The position numbers were made by a program, and so were the translations under genes. DNA of 64,000 bases from Rhizorhabdus histidinilytica (lineage in GTDB: Bacteria > Pseudomonadota > Alphaproteobacteria > Sphingomonadales > Sphingomonadaceae): NCBI RefSeq assembly GCF_900167915.1, contig NZ_FUYM01000002.1:310001-374000 (forward strand). The letters are read 5' to 3'. The notes beneath the pieces were generated by a model. It was not told where the DNA came from and made no database searches. It saw nothing but the letters and a program-made list of their open reading frames with translations. Positions 1 to 8,480 of the stretch are shown here, one piece after another. Position 1 is the stretch's first letter, and every line of letters starts with the position of its first letter.

Positions 1-300
1 GATGTCGGCCTGATGGAGGACCGCGCCACGCTGCGCATCTCGTCGCAGCACATGGCGAACTGGATGCTGCACGGCGTCGCCACGGCCGAGGAGATCGACG
101 CCGCGCTCAAGCGCATGGCGGCCAAGGTCGACGCGCAGAATGCCGGTGATCCGCTCTATCGGCCGATGGCCGGGAACGAGGATCGCAGCCTTGCCTATCA
201 GGCCGCCCGCGCGCTGGTGTTCGAGGGCGTCGAGCAGCCCAACGGCTATACCGAGCCGCTGCTCCACAGCTTCCGCCAGAAGGTGAAGGCGGCGGCCTGA
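1..300 (+). CDS. glcB: Malate synthase G, C-terminal fragment
   Basis: The window opens inside this gene. The first base is in frame and the last 99 codons are present. The segment reads as the C-terminal domain of malate synthase G, which condenses glyoxylate and acetyl-CoA to malate in the glyoxylate bypass. Family-typical stretches are [14 protein letters not shown] near the start, [15 protein letters not shown] in the middle and [15 protein letters not shown] near the end. The TIM barrel with its active site lies upstream, outside the window. A perfect hairpin follows the stop. Confidence 0.9.
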   Translation, partial: DVGLMEDRATLRISSQHMANWMLHGVATAEEIDAALKRMAAKVDAQNAGDPLYRPMAGNEDRSLAYQAARALVFEGVEQPNGYTEPLLHSFRQKVKAAA

Positions 301-328
301 GCGCCGCTCGCCCGCTCTCCTCCTCGTC

Positions 329-356
329 CGCCATTCCCGTGAAAGCGGGAATGGCG
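329..356. repeat. Perfect 11-bp stem hairpin between convergent genes
   Basis: CGCCATTCCCG pairs perfectly with CGGGAATGGCG across a 6-nt loop (TGAAAG). It lies between the end of malate synthase (+) and the end of the EF-hand gene (-). There is no T-run on either side, so it resembles the CCCG-tgaaag-CGGG palindromic repeats of sphingomonads more than a classical terminator. It may still protect or end both transcripts. Confidence 0.6.
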
Positions 357-375
357 ATGAAGCGGTTCCTGTTAC

Positions 376-771
376 CTACTTCATGAACAGCATCGCCACC
401 GACTGCTCGGCGACGCTGGCGACGCCGTCGCGGTTGGCGTCGGCCATGTCGAACAGCCCGAGCGGACGGGCCTGCGCTTCGGCCAGGCTCACCCTGCCGT
501 CACCGTCGGTGTCGCATTTGTCGAACCAGCTCCGCCCGATATGGGTCAGGCCGCGGCCCTGGTCGGGCCGGGCGTTCTGGATCTCGCGATAGCGCTCGAA
601 CTCGGCGGGGCTGACGAAGCCGTTCTTGTCGGCGTCCATCTCGGCGAACTGCTTCTTCGCGACGGCGGCGACCTCGGCACGGGTGATCGGGCGCTGGCCG
701 AGCTCGAGCCCGGCATGGGCCGCGCTCGCGGCGGACAGCGAAAGCAAAGCAACGAACATCAAGCGGGTCAT
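376..771 (-). CDS. Secreted EF-hand calcium-binding protein
   Basis: A 131-residue protein with an N-terminal signal peptide (about residues 1-20, ending AASAAHA). Three EF-hand-like loops are visible: DADKNGFVSPAEF (about 45-57), DTDGDGRVSLAEA (about 87-99) and DANRDGVASVAEQ (about 111-123). The first two fit the Asp-x-Asp-x-(Asn/Asp)-Gly consensus with a closing Glu. The third is weaker because its 12th position is Glu but position 9 is Ala-Ser rich. It probably binds Ca2+ in the periplasm, but no partner can be inferred. It is monocistronic, and the gene upstream on the same strand is separated by 85 bp. Confidence 0.8.
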   Translation of the reverse strand: MTRLMFVALLSLSAASAAHAGLELGQRPITRAEVAAVAKKQFAEMDADKNGFVSPAEFERYREIQNARPDQGRGLTHIGRSWFDKCDTDGDGRVSLAEAQARPLGLFDMADANRDGVASVAEQSVAMLFMK

Positions 772-856
772 GGTTTCGATCCCATGGTGAAAACGCGGTT
801 CTGCTAGCCGGGATCAACTGACCGGGGCCTGAATGGGTTGCCTGCAGCCGCCGAGG

Positions 857-1579
857 CTACTTCACCACGCCGATCTGGAAATCGAACAGGATGCGGACCC
901 AGACGCCCATTTGCGGCTTGCCGCCGATCCTGGGTGGGCGGATCTTGAACTGCCATGCCGCCTGCCGCAGCGCGCGCGCCAAGCCCGATCCGCGCGGAAA
1001 TTCCCCCAGCTCCTGGCAATCCTCGACGCGATAGTTGGGTACCGTCCGGCAAGCGATCATCCCCCAGCCGGCCTGTCGCTGCTCCTTGATGTAAAAGGCC
1101 ATTTCTGCCGGGGTCGGCTCGACATACCAGTCCGCGGGATAGAGCTTCTCGCCGCCGGGGCCTTCGCCCGGCCCCTCGCCCTCGCCGCTGCCGGCATCGG
1201 CGGCGCCGGGCGCGCTGTCGGCGCGCTGCGGGCGGATCTTGGAGATATCGCTCGCCCGGAAAACCTCCGAGCTGACGATCATCATCTTGAGCGGGGTCGG
1301 AGGCGGCGGGGGCAGCGGCGGCGGGGGCGGCGTCTTCTCGGTTTCCCGGCGCTGCGCGCGGGCCGAGGCCGCTGGCTTGGGCGCGGGATTCTCGGAAAAG
1401 GACAGCAGCGGGAAGCTCTTCAGTTCGGGCGTCAGCTTCTGCAGGGTCGCCGGAGTCAGCGACATCAGCAGGAAGAAGCCCAATATGTGGACGATGATCG
1501 CCAGGATGACGCCGGTTGCGCGGCGGCCGAGCAGGTCCCGGCGGATCGTCCATGATGGCGGAACGGAGGGCAGGCGCAT
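857..1579 (-). CDS. TonB-like energy transducer
   Basis: A 240-residue protein with one N-terminal membrane helix (about 22-42, VILAIIVHILGFFLLMSL) and a periplasmic proline-rich spacer (PPPPPLPPPPPTP, about 84-96). A Gly/Glu-rich linker follows, then a C-terminal domain of about 90 residues containing MIACRTVPNYRVEDC and AAWQFKIRPPRIGGKP. This layout (TM anchor, Pro-rich spacer, small C-terminal domain) is that of TonB proteins, which pass the proton-motive force to outer-membrane receptors. It lacks the textbook YP motif, and the C-terminal domain matches the divergent TonB-C form that I know from sphingomonads. No exbB or exbD is adjacent. It follows the efflux operon by 39 bp on the same strand. 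Confidence 0.65.
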   Translation of the reverse strand: MRLPSVPPSWTIRRDLLGRRATGVILAIIVHILGFFLLMSLTPATLQKLTPELKSFPLLSFSENPAPKPAASARAQRRETEKTPPPPPLPPPPPTPLKMMIVSSEVFRASDISKIRPQRADSAPGAADAGSGEGEGPGEGPGGEKLYPADWYVEPTPAEMAFYIKEQRQAGWGMIACRTVPNYRVEDCQELGEFPRGSGLARALRQAAWQFKIRPPRIGGKPQMGVWVRILFDFQIGVVK

Positions 1580-1618
1580 CGGCTGGTCCTGCCCGGCGAG
1601 AGCCGAGCGGCGTGAGGG

Positions 1619-3094
1619 TTACTGAGCGTCCTCTGGCCAGGCGCGACTGCCGCCCTTAGCCGTTGCCTGGGTGTCGATCAACTGGTCGCCGCCCAGCGCC
1701 TGGTAGAGGGTCACCAGATTCTGCCCCTTGAGCAGCCGCGCCTGAGCGAGGGTGCGTGCGGCGCCATAGGCGGTGCGCTGGGCGTCGAGCATGTTCAGAT
1801 AGGGATCGATGCCCTCGCGGTAGCGGGCATTGGCGAGGAACAGCGAGTCGCGCGCCGAGGCGTCGAGCCGGGTGCTGGCGGCGAGCTGCCGGTCGATCGT
1901 CGCGCGCCGGGCCAGCGCGTCGGCAACGTCGCGGAAGGCCGACTGGATCGCCTTCTGGTAGTTGGCGAGCGCCAGGTCGCGCTGGGCCTTCGAATAGCGA
2001 AGATTGCCGAGATTGGCGCCGCCGTCGAAGATCGGCAACGTCGCCGACGGCGCGACGCTCCAGGTGAAGGCACTGCCCTGGAACAGGCTCGACAGCGCGC
2101 TGCTGGCGAAGCCGGCGAGTGCAGTCAGCCCGATGCGCGGGAGAAAGGCGGCCCGCGCCGCGCCGATTCGGGCATTGGCCGCCCGCAGCGCATATTCGCT
2201 TTCGACCACGTCGGGCCGGCGCAGCAGGATCGACGAATCGAGGCCGGCCGGCACCTCGGCGAACTGCCCGTCGAGGCTCTCGATCGACGCGGGCAGAAGA
2301 TCGTCCTCGATCGCAGCGCCGACGAGGAGCTGGAGCGCGTTGCGGTCCTGCGCGACGGCGGTTTCGAGGCTGGCCTCATCTGCCTCCGCCTGGGCCAGCA
2401 CGGTCTCCGCCTGGCGCAGGTCGGTGCGCGGGGCGACGCCGCCCTTGAGCAGCGCCTGGGTCAGCTCGACGCTCTTGGCCGCGCTGGTGCGGGTCTCGGT
2501 GGCGATGGCGAGCAGGCTCCGGTCGGCGGCGAGCGCCAGATAGGCGTTGGCGACCCCGGCGACGAGGCTCAGCCGCGCGCCGCGCTGGGCGGCCTCGCTG
2601 CCAAGATAGGTGCTGAAGGCGGCATTGTTCAGGCTGCGGAGCCGGCCGAACAGGTCGATCTCCCAGCTCACCCCCAGGTCGGCATTGTAGGTAGTGCGGC
2701 GGCCACCAGTGCTCGCGCCGTTGCCGTTGCCGCCCGTCGCACCGTTGCCCGTGCCGCCGCGCGTCTCGTTCGAGCTGTCGCCGGTGGTGAGCCCGGCCGA
2801 TCCGTCGATCTGGGGGAGCAGATCGGCGCGCGCGACCGTCACCAGCGCGCGAGCGGAACGGACATTGGCCAGCGCGGCCTTGAGGTCCTGGTTGTTGGCG
2901 AGCGCTCGGTCGATCAGCGTGACCAGCCGCGGATCGCGAAACATCTCGCGATAATCGAGCTTGGCAGGCGCTTCGCCCTGGCCGGCGTCGGGGAGGGCGG
3001 CGGGGACGGCGGGCGCGGGTCGGTGATAGGCGGGCTCGAGGCTGCATCCCGCGAGCGCGGTCATCGCCAGCAGCGCGGCGGTGCGGCGGATCAC
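1619..3094 (-). CDS. RND efflux outer-membrane factor (NodT/OprM family)
   Basis: A 491-residue outer-membrane channel lipoprotein. The signal peptide ends in a lipobox (TALAGCS) with the acylated Cys at about residue 16. Two repeated outer-membrane-efflux domains follow (about 60-250 and 270-460), rich in the Ala/Gln coiled-coil helices of the TolC tunnel, for example DLKAALANVRSARA and ANARIGAARAAFLP. The LRRPDVVESEYALRAANARIG stretch is diagnostic of the NodT/OprM branch. It overlaps the RND pump gene by 4 bp (ATGA) and is the last gene of the adaptor-pump-channel operon. It should complete an envelope-spanning drug efflux complex. Confidence 0.92.
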   Translation of the reverse strand: MIRRTAALLAMTALAGCSLEPAYHRPAPAVPAALPDAGQGEAPAKLDYREMFRDPRLVTLIDRALANNQDLKAALANVRSARALVTVARADLLPQIDGSAGLTTGDSSNETRGGTGNGATGGNGNGASTGGRRTTYNADLGVSWEIDLFGRLRSLNNAAFSTYLGSEAAQRGARLSLVAGVANAYLALAADRSLLAIATETRTSAAKSVELTQALLKGGVAPRTDLRQAETVLAQAEADEASLETAVAQDRNALQLLVGAAIEDDLLPASIESLDGQFAEVPAGLDSSILLRRPDVVESEYALRAANARIGAARAAFLPRIGLTALAGFASSALSSLFQGSAFTWSVAPSATLPIFDGGANLGNLRYSKAQRDLALANYQKAIQSAFRDVADALARRATIDRQLAASTRLDASARDSLFLANARYREGIDPYLNMLDAQRTAYGAARTLAQARLLKGQNLVTLYQALGGDQLIDTQATAKGGSRAWPEDAQ

Positions 3095-6000
3095 GTCGCG
3101 ACCTCCCCGTTGCGCTTGCGCGGGAAGAGCTTGCGGACCAGCACGAAGAACAGCGGCACGAAGAAGATCGCGAGCAGGGTGGCGGTGAACATGCCGCCCA
3201 GCACGGCGGTGCCGATCGCGACGCGCGCCTTGGCGCCGGCGCCGGTCGATATGGCCAGAGGCAGCACGCCGAACATGAAGGCGAAGCTGGTCATCAGGAT
3301 CGGGCGCAAGCGGATGCGCGCGCCTTCGATCGCCGCCTGCAGCGGCGTCTTCCCCTCATTTTCCGCCATCACCGCGAATTCGACGATCAGGATCGCGTTC
3401 TTGGCGCTCAATCCCATGGTGGTGACGAGGCCCACCTGGAAGAAGACGTCGTTCTCCAGCCCGCGCAGCAGAACCGCCAGGGTCGCCCCGATCAGGCCGA
3501 GCGGGATGACCATCACGACCGCGATCGGGATTGACCAGCTTTCGTAAAGCGCGGCCAGGCACAGGAATACGACGAGCAACGACAGGCCATAGAGGATCGG
3601 CGCCTGCCCGCCCGACAGGCGTTCCTGATAGCTGAGGCCCGACCAGTCTACCGAGACGCCCGGTATCTGCGCGGCCAGCTCCGTGATCCGCTGCATCGCA
3701 TCGCCCGAGCTCTTGCCCGGCGCGCCCTGGCCCTGAAAGGTGAAGTTCGACACGCCGTTGAAGCGGGTCAGCACATTGGGGGTCTGGGCCCAATGAACCG
3801 TGGCGAAGGCCGAGAAGGGCACCATCTGTCCCGACGAGGAACGGACATGCCAGGCGGCGAGATCCTCGGGCCGGCTGCGGAAGGGGGCGTCACCCTGGAC
3901 GAAGACGCGTTTGACGCGCCCCCGGTCGACGAAATCATTGACGTAGAGGCCGCCCCAGGCCGCCGAGAGCGTCTGGTTGACCGCAGCCTGGCTGACGCCG
4001 AGCGCGCCGACCTTCTCCGAATCGATGTCGACGGCGAGCGTCGGCGTATCCTCGAGCGTGTTGAGGCGGACATTGGCGAGGTCGGGGTCGGCGGAGGCCA
4101 TGGCGAGGAGCTGGTCGCGGCGCTGCTTGAACTCCTCCCGGCTGAGGTCGCCGGTGTTGAGCAGCTCCATCGAGAAGCCGGTCGACTGGCCGAGGCCCGG
4201 GATCGACGGCGGGGTCAGGACGAAGATCTGGGCATCGCGGATCTTCGACAGCGCCTGGGTGGCGCGATGGGCGATCGCCTCCGAGTTGTTCTCCGGGCCC
4301 TTCCGCTCGTCCCAGGGAGCGAGCGCGATGAAGCCGCGGCCGGCATTCTGGCCCTGGCCGGCGGAGCTGGTGCCGCTGACGGTGTAGAAGGTCTGGATGT
4401 TGTGCGGCTCGTTCTTGGCGAGATAGGTCTCGATCTCGCGCGCGACCGCGACCGTCCGGCTCATCGTCGCGCCGGGGGCCAGGGTATATTGGGTCTGGGC
4501 GATTCCCTGGTCCTCGGTGGGCACGAAGCCGGTAGGCAGGCGGAAGAAGACGAGCACCAGCGCCGCGATCACCAGCACGAAGATGATCATCGCGGTCCGT
4601 ACATGGCCGAACAGCTTCGAGACGGTGTCGCGATAGCGGTCCGACACCCGCTTGAACCAGTCGTTGAAGCGATCGCCCTGGCGGTAGGCACGCCCGACGA
4701 GACCACCCTGCGCGGCGCGCTTCTCCTTGTCTGGGCGCTTCAGCACCGTGGCCGCGAGCGCCGGCGACAGGACCAGCGCGACGAACACCGACAGCGCCAT
4801 CGATGCGACGATGGTGATCGAGAACTGGCGATAGATCACGCCGGTCGAGCCGCCGAAGAAGGCCATCGGCAGGAACACCGCCGACAATACCAGCGCGATC
4901 GCGATCAGCGCGGTGTTGATCTCCGCCATCGACTTGATCGTCGCCTCGCGCGGACTGATGTCGGGATCCTCCTCCATCACGCGCTCGACATTCTCGACCA
5001 CGACGATCGCGTCGTCCACGAGCAGACCGATGGCGAGGACCAGGCTGAACAACGTCAATGTGTTGATCGAGAAACCCGCTGCAGCCAGCACGCCGAACGT
5101 TCCCAGCAGCACGACCGGGACGGCCACCGCCGGGATCAGCGTCGCCCGCCAGCTTTGCAGGAAGACGAACATGACCAGGACGACGAGCAGGATCGCCTCG
5201 AACAGCGTCTTGACCACTTCCTCGATCGACAGCTTGATGAAGGCGGTCGCATCGTTGACGAAGACGTGGCGATAGCCGGACGGGAAATGCTCGGCTGCCT
5301 TGTCGACATAGGAGCGGACGATCTCGGACGTCTTGAGCGCATCCGCGCCGGGGGCCAGGAGAATCGCGATGCCGGCGCCCGGGTGGCCGTTGAGCCGGCC
5401 CACGATATTGTAGGACTCGCTGCCCAGCTCGACCCGCGCGACATCCTGCAACAGCACTTTCGAGCCGTCGGTCTGCGTCTTGACGATGATCTTCTTGAAC
5501 TCGTCGGCATTGGTCAACCGCGACCGTGAGGTGACGATCGCGTTGAGCATCTGCTCGTCGGACGATGGCACGCCGCCGATCTGCCCCGCCGCGACCTGGG
5601 CGTTCTGCGCCTGGAGCGCGGAGGTCACGTCGTCGGGGGTCAGCCCGAAGCTCGCCAGCCGGAACGGATCGAGCCAGATGCGCATCGCATAGGGCGCACC
5701 GAACACGTTGACGTCGCCGACGCCGGGAAGGCGGCCGATGCCGTCCTGGAGGGTCGAGGTCAGATAGTCGGCGACGTCGAGATTGCTCGCCCGGTCGCTC
5801 TCGTCATAAACCGACACCACCATCAGGAAGTCGGGGTTCGACTTGGTGACGACCAGGCCCTGCTGCTGGACCTGCTGCGGCAGGCGCGGCAGGGCTTGCT
5901 GCACCTTGTTCTGCACCTGGACCTGGGCGATGTCCGCATCGACGCCCTTGTCGAAGGTGACGGTGATCTGTGCCCGGCCCGCCGAACTGGAAGAGGACGA

Positions 6001-6237
6001 GAAATAGAGCAGCCCGTCGATGCCCGAGAGCTGCTGCTCGATGATCTGGGTGATGTTCGACTCGACCGTCTCGGCCGAAGCGCCGGGATAATTGGCCCGG
6101 ATGTTGACCGAGGGCGGAGCGATGTTCGGATATTGCGACACCGGCAGGCTGAGCAGCCCGCCCGCGCCGAGCAGCATGATCACGATCGCGATCACCCAGG
6201 CGAAGATCGGGCGATCGATGAAGATGCGCGATATCAT
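3091..6237 (-). CDS. RND multidrug efflux pump, inner-membrane subunit (AcrB/MexB type)
   Basis: 1048 residues, the normal size for the hydrophobe/amphiphile efflux-1 family. It begins MISRIFIDRPIFAWVIAIVIM, the classical first helix. The proton-relay aspartates are present in GLLVDDAIVVVENVER (TM4). The periplasmic loop has QVQNKVQQALPRLP, and the second half has TPLQAAIEGARIRLRPILMT. It is the proton-driven trimeric pump that captures hydrophobic compounds from the periplasm and inner leaflet. The gene lies 10 bp after the adaptor and overlaps the channel gene by 4 bp, so translation of pump and channel is probably coupled. No adjacent TetR or two-component regulator is seen, so regulation must come from elsewhere. 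Confidence 0.95.
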   Translation of the reverse strand: MISRIFIDRPIFAWVIAIVIMLLGAGGLLSLPVSQYPNIAPPSVNIRANYPGASAETVESNITQIIEQQLSGIDGLLYFSSSSSSAGRAQITVTFDKGVDADIAQVQVQNKVQQALPRLPQQVQQQGLVVTKSNPDFLMVVSVYDESDRASNLDVADYLTSTLQDGIGRLPGVGDVNVFGAPYAMRIWLDPFRLASFGLTPDDVTSALQAQNAQVAAGQIGGVPSSDEQMLNAIVTSRSRLTNADEFKKIIVKTQTDGSKVLLQDVARVELGSESYNIVGRLNGHPGAGIAILLAPGADALKTSEIVRSYVDKAAEHFPSGYRHVFVNDATAFIKLSIEEVVKTLFEAILLVVLVMFVFLQSWRATLIPAVAVPVVLLGTFGVLAAAGFSINTLTLFSLVLAIGLLVDDAIVVVENVERVMEEDPDISPREATIKSMAEINTALIAIALVLSAVFLPMAFFGGSTGVIYRQFSITIVASMALSVFVALVLSPALAATVLKRPDKEKRAAQGGLVGRAYRQGDRFNDWFKRVSDRYRDTVSKLFGHVRTAMIIFVLVIAALVLVFFRLPTGFVPTEDQGIAQTQYTLAPGATMSRTVAVAREIETYLAKNEPHNIQTFYTVSGTSSAGQGQNAGRGFIALAPWDERKGPENNSEAIAHRATQALSKIRDAQIFVLTPPSIPGLGQSTGFSMELLNTGDLSREEFKQRRDQLLAMASADPDLANVRLNTLEDTPTLAVDIDSEKVGALGVSQAAVNQTLSAAWGGLYVNDFVDRGRVKRVFVQGDAPFRSRPEDLAAWHVRSSSGQMVPFSAFATVHWAQTPNVLTRFNGVSNFTFQGQGAPGKSSGDAMQRITELAAQIPGVSVDWSGLSYQERLSGGQAPILYGLSLLVVFLCLAALYESWSIPIAVVMVIPLGLIGATLAVLLRGLENDVFFQVGLVTTMGLSAKNAILIVEFAVMAENEGKTPLQAAIEGARIRLRPILMTSFAFMFGVLPLAISTGAGAKARVAIGTAVLGGMFTATLLAIFFVPLFFVLVRKLFPRKRNGEVAT

Positions 6238-6247
6238 CGGCGAGGGC

Positions 6248-7414
6248 TCAGCCGGCCTTGGCCCGGCTGCCCGCCGCTGCCGGGGATAGCGGCGGCGAGC
6301 CGGCGGGAACCGGCCTGATCGCCTGGCCCGGCCGAATATTGCCGAGGCCTTCGACGATCACCTTGTCGCCGGGTTTCAGCCCCGACGTCACCAGCCATTT
6401 GTCACCCACCGTCCGATCGGCGACCACCTCGCGCAACTCGGCCTTGTTGCCTGTCCCGACCAGGACCACGGTGGCCTGACCCTTCGGGTCGCGGCTGACT
6501 CCGATCTGCGGGACCAGGATGGCATTGCGCGCGGTGATCTGCGACAGGCTCGCGCGGACGAACATGCCCGGCAGCAGCAGGCCGTCGGGGTTGGGGAAGC
6601 GGGCGCGCAGCGTGACCGTGCCGGTCTGCGGATCGACCATCGCTTCGGCGAATTCGAGCCGCCCCTTGATCGGATAGTCGCTGCCGTCCTCCAGTTTCAG
6701 CGTCACCGTCGCCGATGAGGTGGAACCGTTCCCGGCGGCGAGCTGACGGCGCAGCGCGAGCAGATCGGCGCTCGACTGCTGGATGTCGACGAAGATCGGA
6801 TCGAGCCGCTGGATCGTCGTCATCGCGTTCGCCTGCCCGGCGGTGACGAGCGCGCCGGTGGTGACCAGCGACCGGCCGATCCGCCCGCTGATCGGCGCCG
6901 GCACGTTGGTGAAGCGCAGGTTGATCCGCGCGGTGTCGAGCAGCGCGGCGTTCTGCGCGACCGCGGCCTCGGCCTGGCGCGCTGCGGCCTCGGCGTCGGT
7001 ATAGTCCTGCTTGCTGACCGCCTCGATCTGGGCGAGCGGCTTCAGCCGCTGGGCACGCGAGACCGCCGCCTGGCGCTGTGCACGCGCATTGGCGAGATTG
7101 GCGGCCGCCTGGTTGACGGACGCCCGGAACAGGCTCGGGTCGATCTGGTAGAGCGTCTGACCGGCGCGGACGATGCTGCCTTCCTCGAACAGGCGGGCCT
7201 TGAGGACCCCCGTCACCTGCGGCCGGACCTCGGACGTTTCGAATGCGGCGGTGCGGCCCGGCAGCTCGATGAACAACGGCACCGACTCCGTGCGCATCAC
7301 GACGAAGCCTGCTTCCGGCGCCGGCGGCGCGGGTTTCTGCTTGGAACAGCCGGCAGCCAGCGCACAGGCGAGGAGAAGGAGCCCGCTACGGCGGCCCACC
7401 GTGTTGGAAATCAT
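6248..7414 (-). CDS. RND efflux periplasmic adaptor (membrane fusion protein)
   Basis: A 388-residue AcrA/MexA-type adaptor. I start it at 7414 because the product then begins MISNTVGRRSG and reaches a clean lipobox (LAAGC), and because GAAGG lies 7-8 nt upstream. A start 10 codons earlier would give a poorer signal peptide. Domains in order are a half-lipoyl (RPQVTGVLKARLFEEGSIVRAGQTLYQID), an alpha-hairpin rich in AANLANARAQRQAA, a second lipoyl half (NLRFTNVPAPISGRIG), a beta-barrel and a membrane-proximal domain. It links the pump to the outer-membrane channel and is the first gene of the operon. Confidence 0.93.
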   Translation of the reverse strand: MISNTVGRRSGLLLLACALAAGCSKQKPAPPAPEAGFVVMRTESVPLFIELPGRTAAFETSEVRPQVTGVLKARLFEEGSIVRAGQTLYQIDPSLFRASVNQAAANLANARAQRQAAVSRAQRLKPLAQIEAVSKQDYTDAEAAARQAEAAVAQNAALLDTARINLRFTNVPAPISGRIGRSLVTTGALVTAGQANAMTTIQRLDPIFVDIQQSSADLLALRRQLAAGNGSTSSATVTLKLEDGSDYPIKGRLEFAEAMVDPQTGTVTLRARFPNPDGLLLPGMFVRASLSQITARNAILVPQIGVSRDPKGQATVVLVGTGNKAELREVVADRTVGDKWLVTSGLKPGDKVIVEGLGNIRPGQAIRPVPAGSPPLSPAAAGSRAKAG

Positions 7415-7538
7415 CGAGCAACCTTCGCGAACTGCGGCGGGCATCCTGCTCTGCTAGACGCAGCCGAACACCAAAACAATCATCGGCCTGTGCAGTCGCG
7501 ACCTTTTTTCCGTGTCTGATGCGGTTAATTTAACGTAT

Positions 7539-7562
7539 CCCCCCTCCCGGCCGGGAGGGGGG
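7539..7562. repeat. 24-bp perfect palindrome, possible terminator of the small gene to its right
   Basis: Twelve bases (CCCCCCTCCCGG) are followed directly by their reverse complement. It lies 41 bp beyond the stop of the His/Arg/Trp-rich gene (minus strand) and 125 bp upstream of the adaptor start. On the minus strand it is followed by a weak AT-rich tract (ATACGTTAAATT) rather than a run of T. A terminator is plausible but not proven. Confidence 0.45.
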
Positions 7563-7602
7563 ATGTTGCTGCGTTGCAGCGTTACGCGGCTTGTTCCTGG
7601 CG

Positions 7603-7878
7603 TCAGCGGCAGACCCGTACCCGGTGGTTCCAGCGCCATTCGGTCCAGCAGCGCCGGCCATGATGGCGACGATCCCAGCGCGCGTCGCGGTGCCAACGGC
7701 GATCCCAATGGCGGTCGCGATGCCAGCGGCGATCGCCGTTCCAGTGGCGGTCATTGTCCCAATGGCGATCATGCGACCAGCGGCGATCGTCCCAGCGGTC
7801 CCTGGCCTCGGCCGTGCCGCTCATGCCGAAGGCGGCGACGGCAAGGCCTATGGCGGCGAAGATGGCTTTCATCTGCAT
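7603..7878 (-). CDS. Small secreted His/Arg/Trp/Asp-rich repeat protein
   Basis: A 91-residue protein. The start at 7878 is supported by AGGAG 7 nt upstream. A signal peptide (about 1-25, ending GTAEA) is followed by about 50 residues of degenerate repeats of the type DRHWDNDRHWNGDRRWHRD. The tail has two Cys (RCWTEWRW and VRVCR) that could form a disulfide. No catalytic motif is visible. The composition resembles the larger RcnB-like protein at 42183-43151 and small sphingomonad periplasmic proteins of unknown role. Metal binding through the His residues is possible but is inference only. Confidence 0.6.
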   Translation of the reverse strand: MQMKAIFAAIGLAVAAFGMSGTAEARDRWDDRRWSHDRHWDNDRHWNGDRRWHRDRHWDRRWHRDARWDRRHHGRRCWTEWRWNHRVRVCR

Positions 7879-7977
7879 GGCTCAACTCCTCTCAGCCCCC
7901 GTCGACCGTCGATGATAGGGAAGAGGAGTCGTCGCTACGCTGAACGGCCGCTTCATCCGCCGTACAGGAAAGATCGG

Positions 7978-8472
7978 TCAGCCCGCGTCGAAGGCCGGAT
8001 GGTAGGTCACCTGCCCGCGCGCGGCCGGGCCTGCGAGCGAGAGATACTGGAAATAGGGCGAGGCTTCGTCGCCATAGCGAAGCATCGGATCGCTGACGAA
8101 GCCGAAGCGGCGATAATAGGCCGGGTCGCCGAGCAGCACGCAGCCGGCGGCACCCGATGCGCGAAGCCAGGCGATTGCCGCCTCGACCAGCCCGGCGCCG
8201 ATGCCGCGTCGTTGTCGGGCGGGATCGACCGACAATGGGCCGAGGCCGAACCAGCCACCCTCGACGCCGTCGATCCCTACGGGCGAGAGCGCGACATGGC
8301 CGACGATCGCGTCACCCTGGACCGCGACCAGCGATAGGCTGAGCGCTCCCGCCGCGCGCAATGCGTCGACGATCGCCGCCTCGGTGCCGCTCGCATGCTC
8401 GGCGACGGCGAAGGCGCGGGTGATCAGCGCTGCGATGGCCGGGGCGTCGCCGGCTCGTTCGTCGCGGATCAC
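7978..8472 (-). CDS. GNAT-family N-acetyltransferase
   Basis: A 164-residue single-domain acetyltransferase. The acetyl-CoA pyrophosphate-binding motif A is clear: SVDPARQRRGIGAGLVEAAI, with R88-R89-G90-x-G92-x-G94. It is followed by the CVLLGDPAYYRRFGF strand typical of the YhbS-like subgroup. The acceptor cannot be predicted. It starts 8 bp after the prfB stop on the same strand, so it is probably co-transcribed with release factor 2. A link to release-factor modification is not supported, since that is methylation by PrmC. Confidence 0.85.
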   Translation of the reverse strand: MIRDERAGDAPAIAALITRAFAVAEHASGTEAAIVDALRAAGALSLSLVAVQGDAIVGHVALSPVGIDGVEGGWFGLGPLSVDPARQRRGIGAGLVEAAIAWLRASGAAGCVLLGDPAYYRRFGFVSDPMLRYGDEASPYFQYLSLAGPAARGQVTYHPAFDAG

Positions 8473-8480
8473 GGCCGGGA

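Noticed and set aside
3793-5529. A 578-codon plus-strand frame opposite the RND pump gene
   Set aside because: The pump on the minus strand is certain. This frame gives a charged, featureless product and has no family motif.
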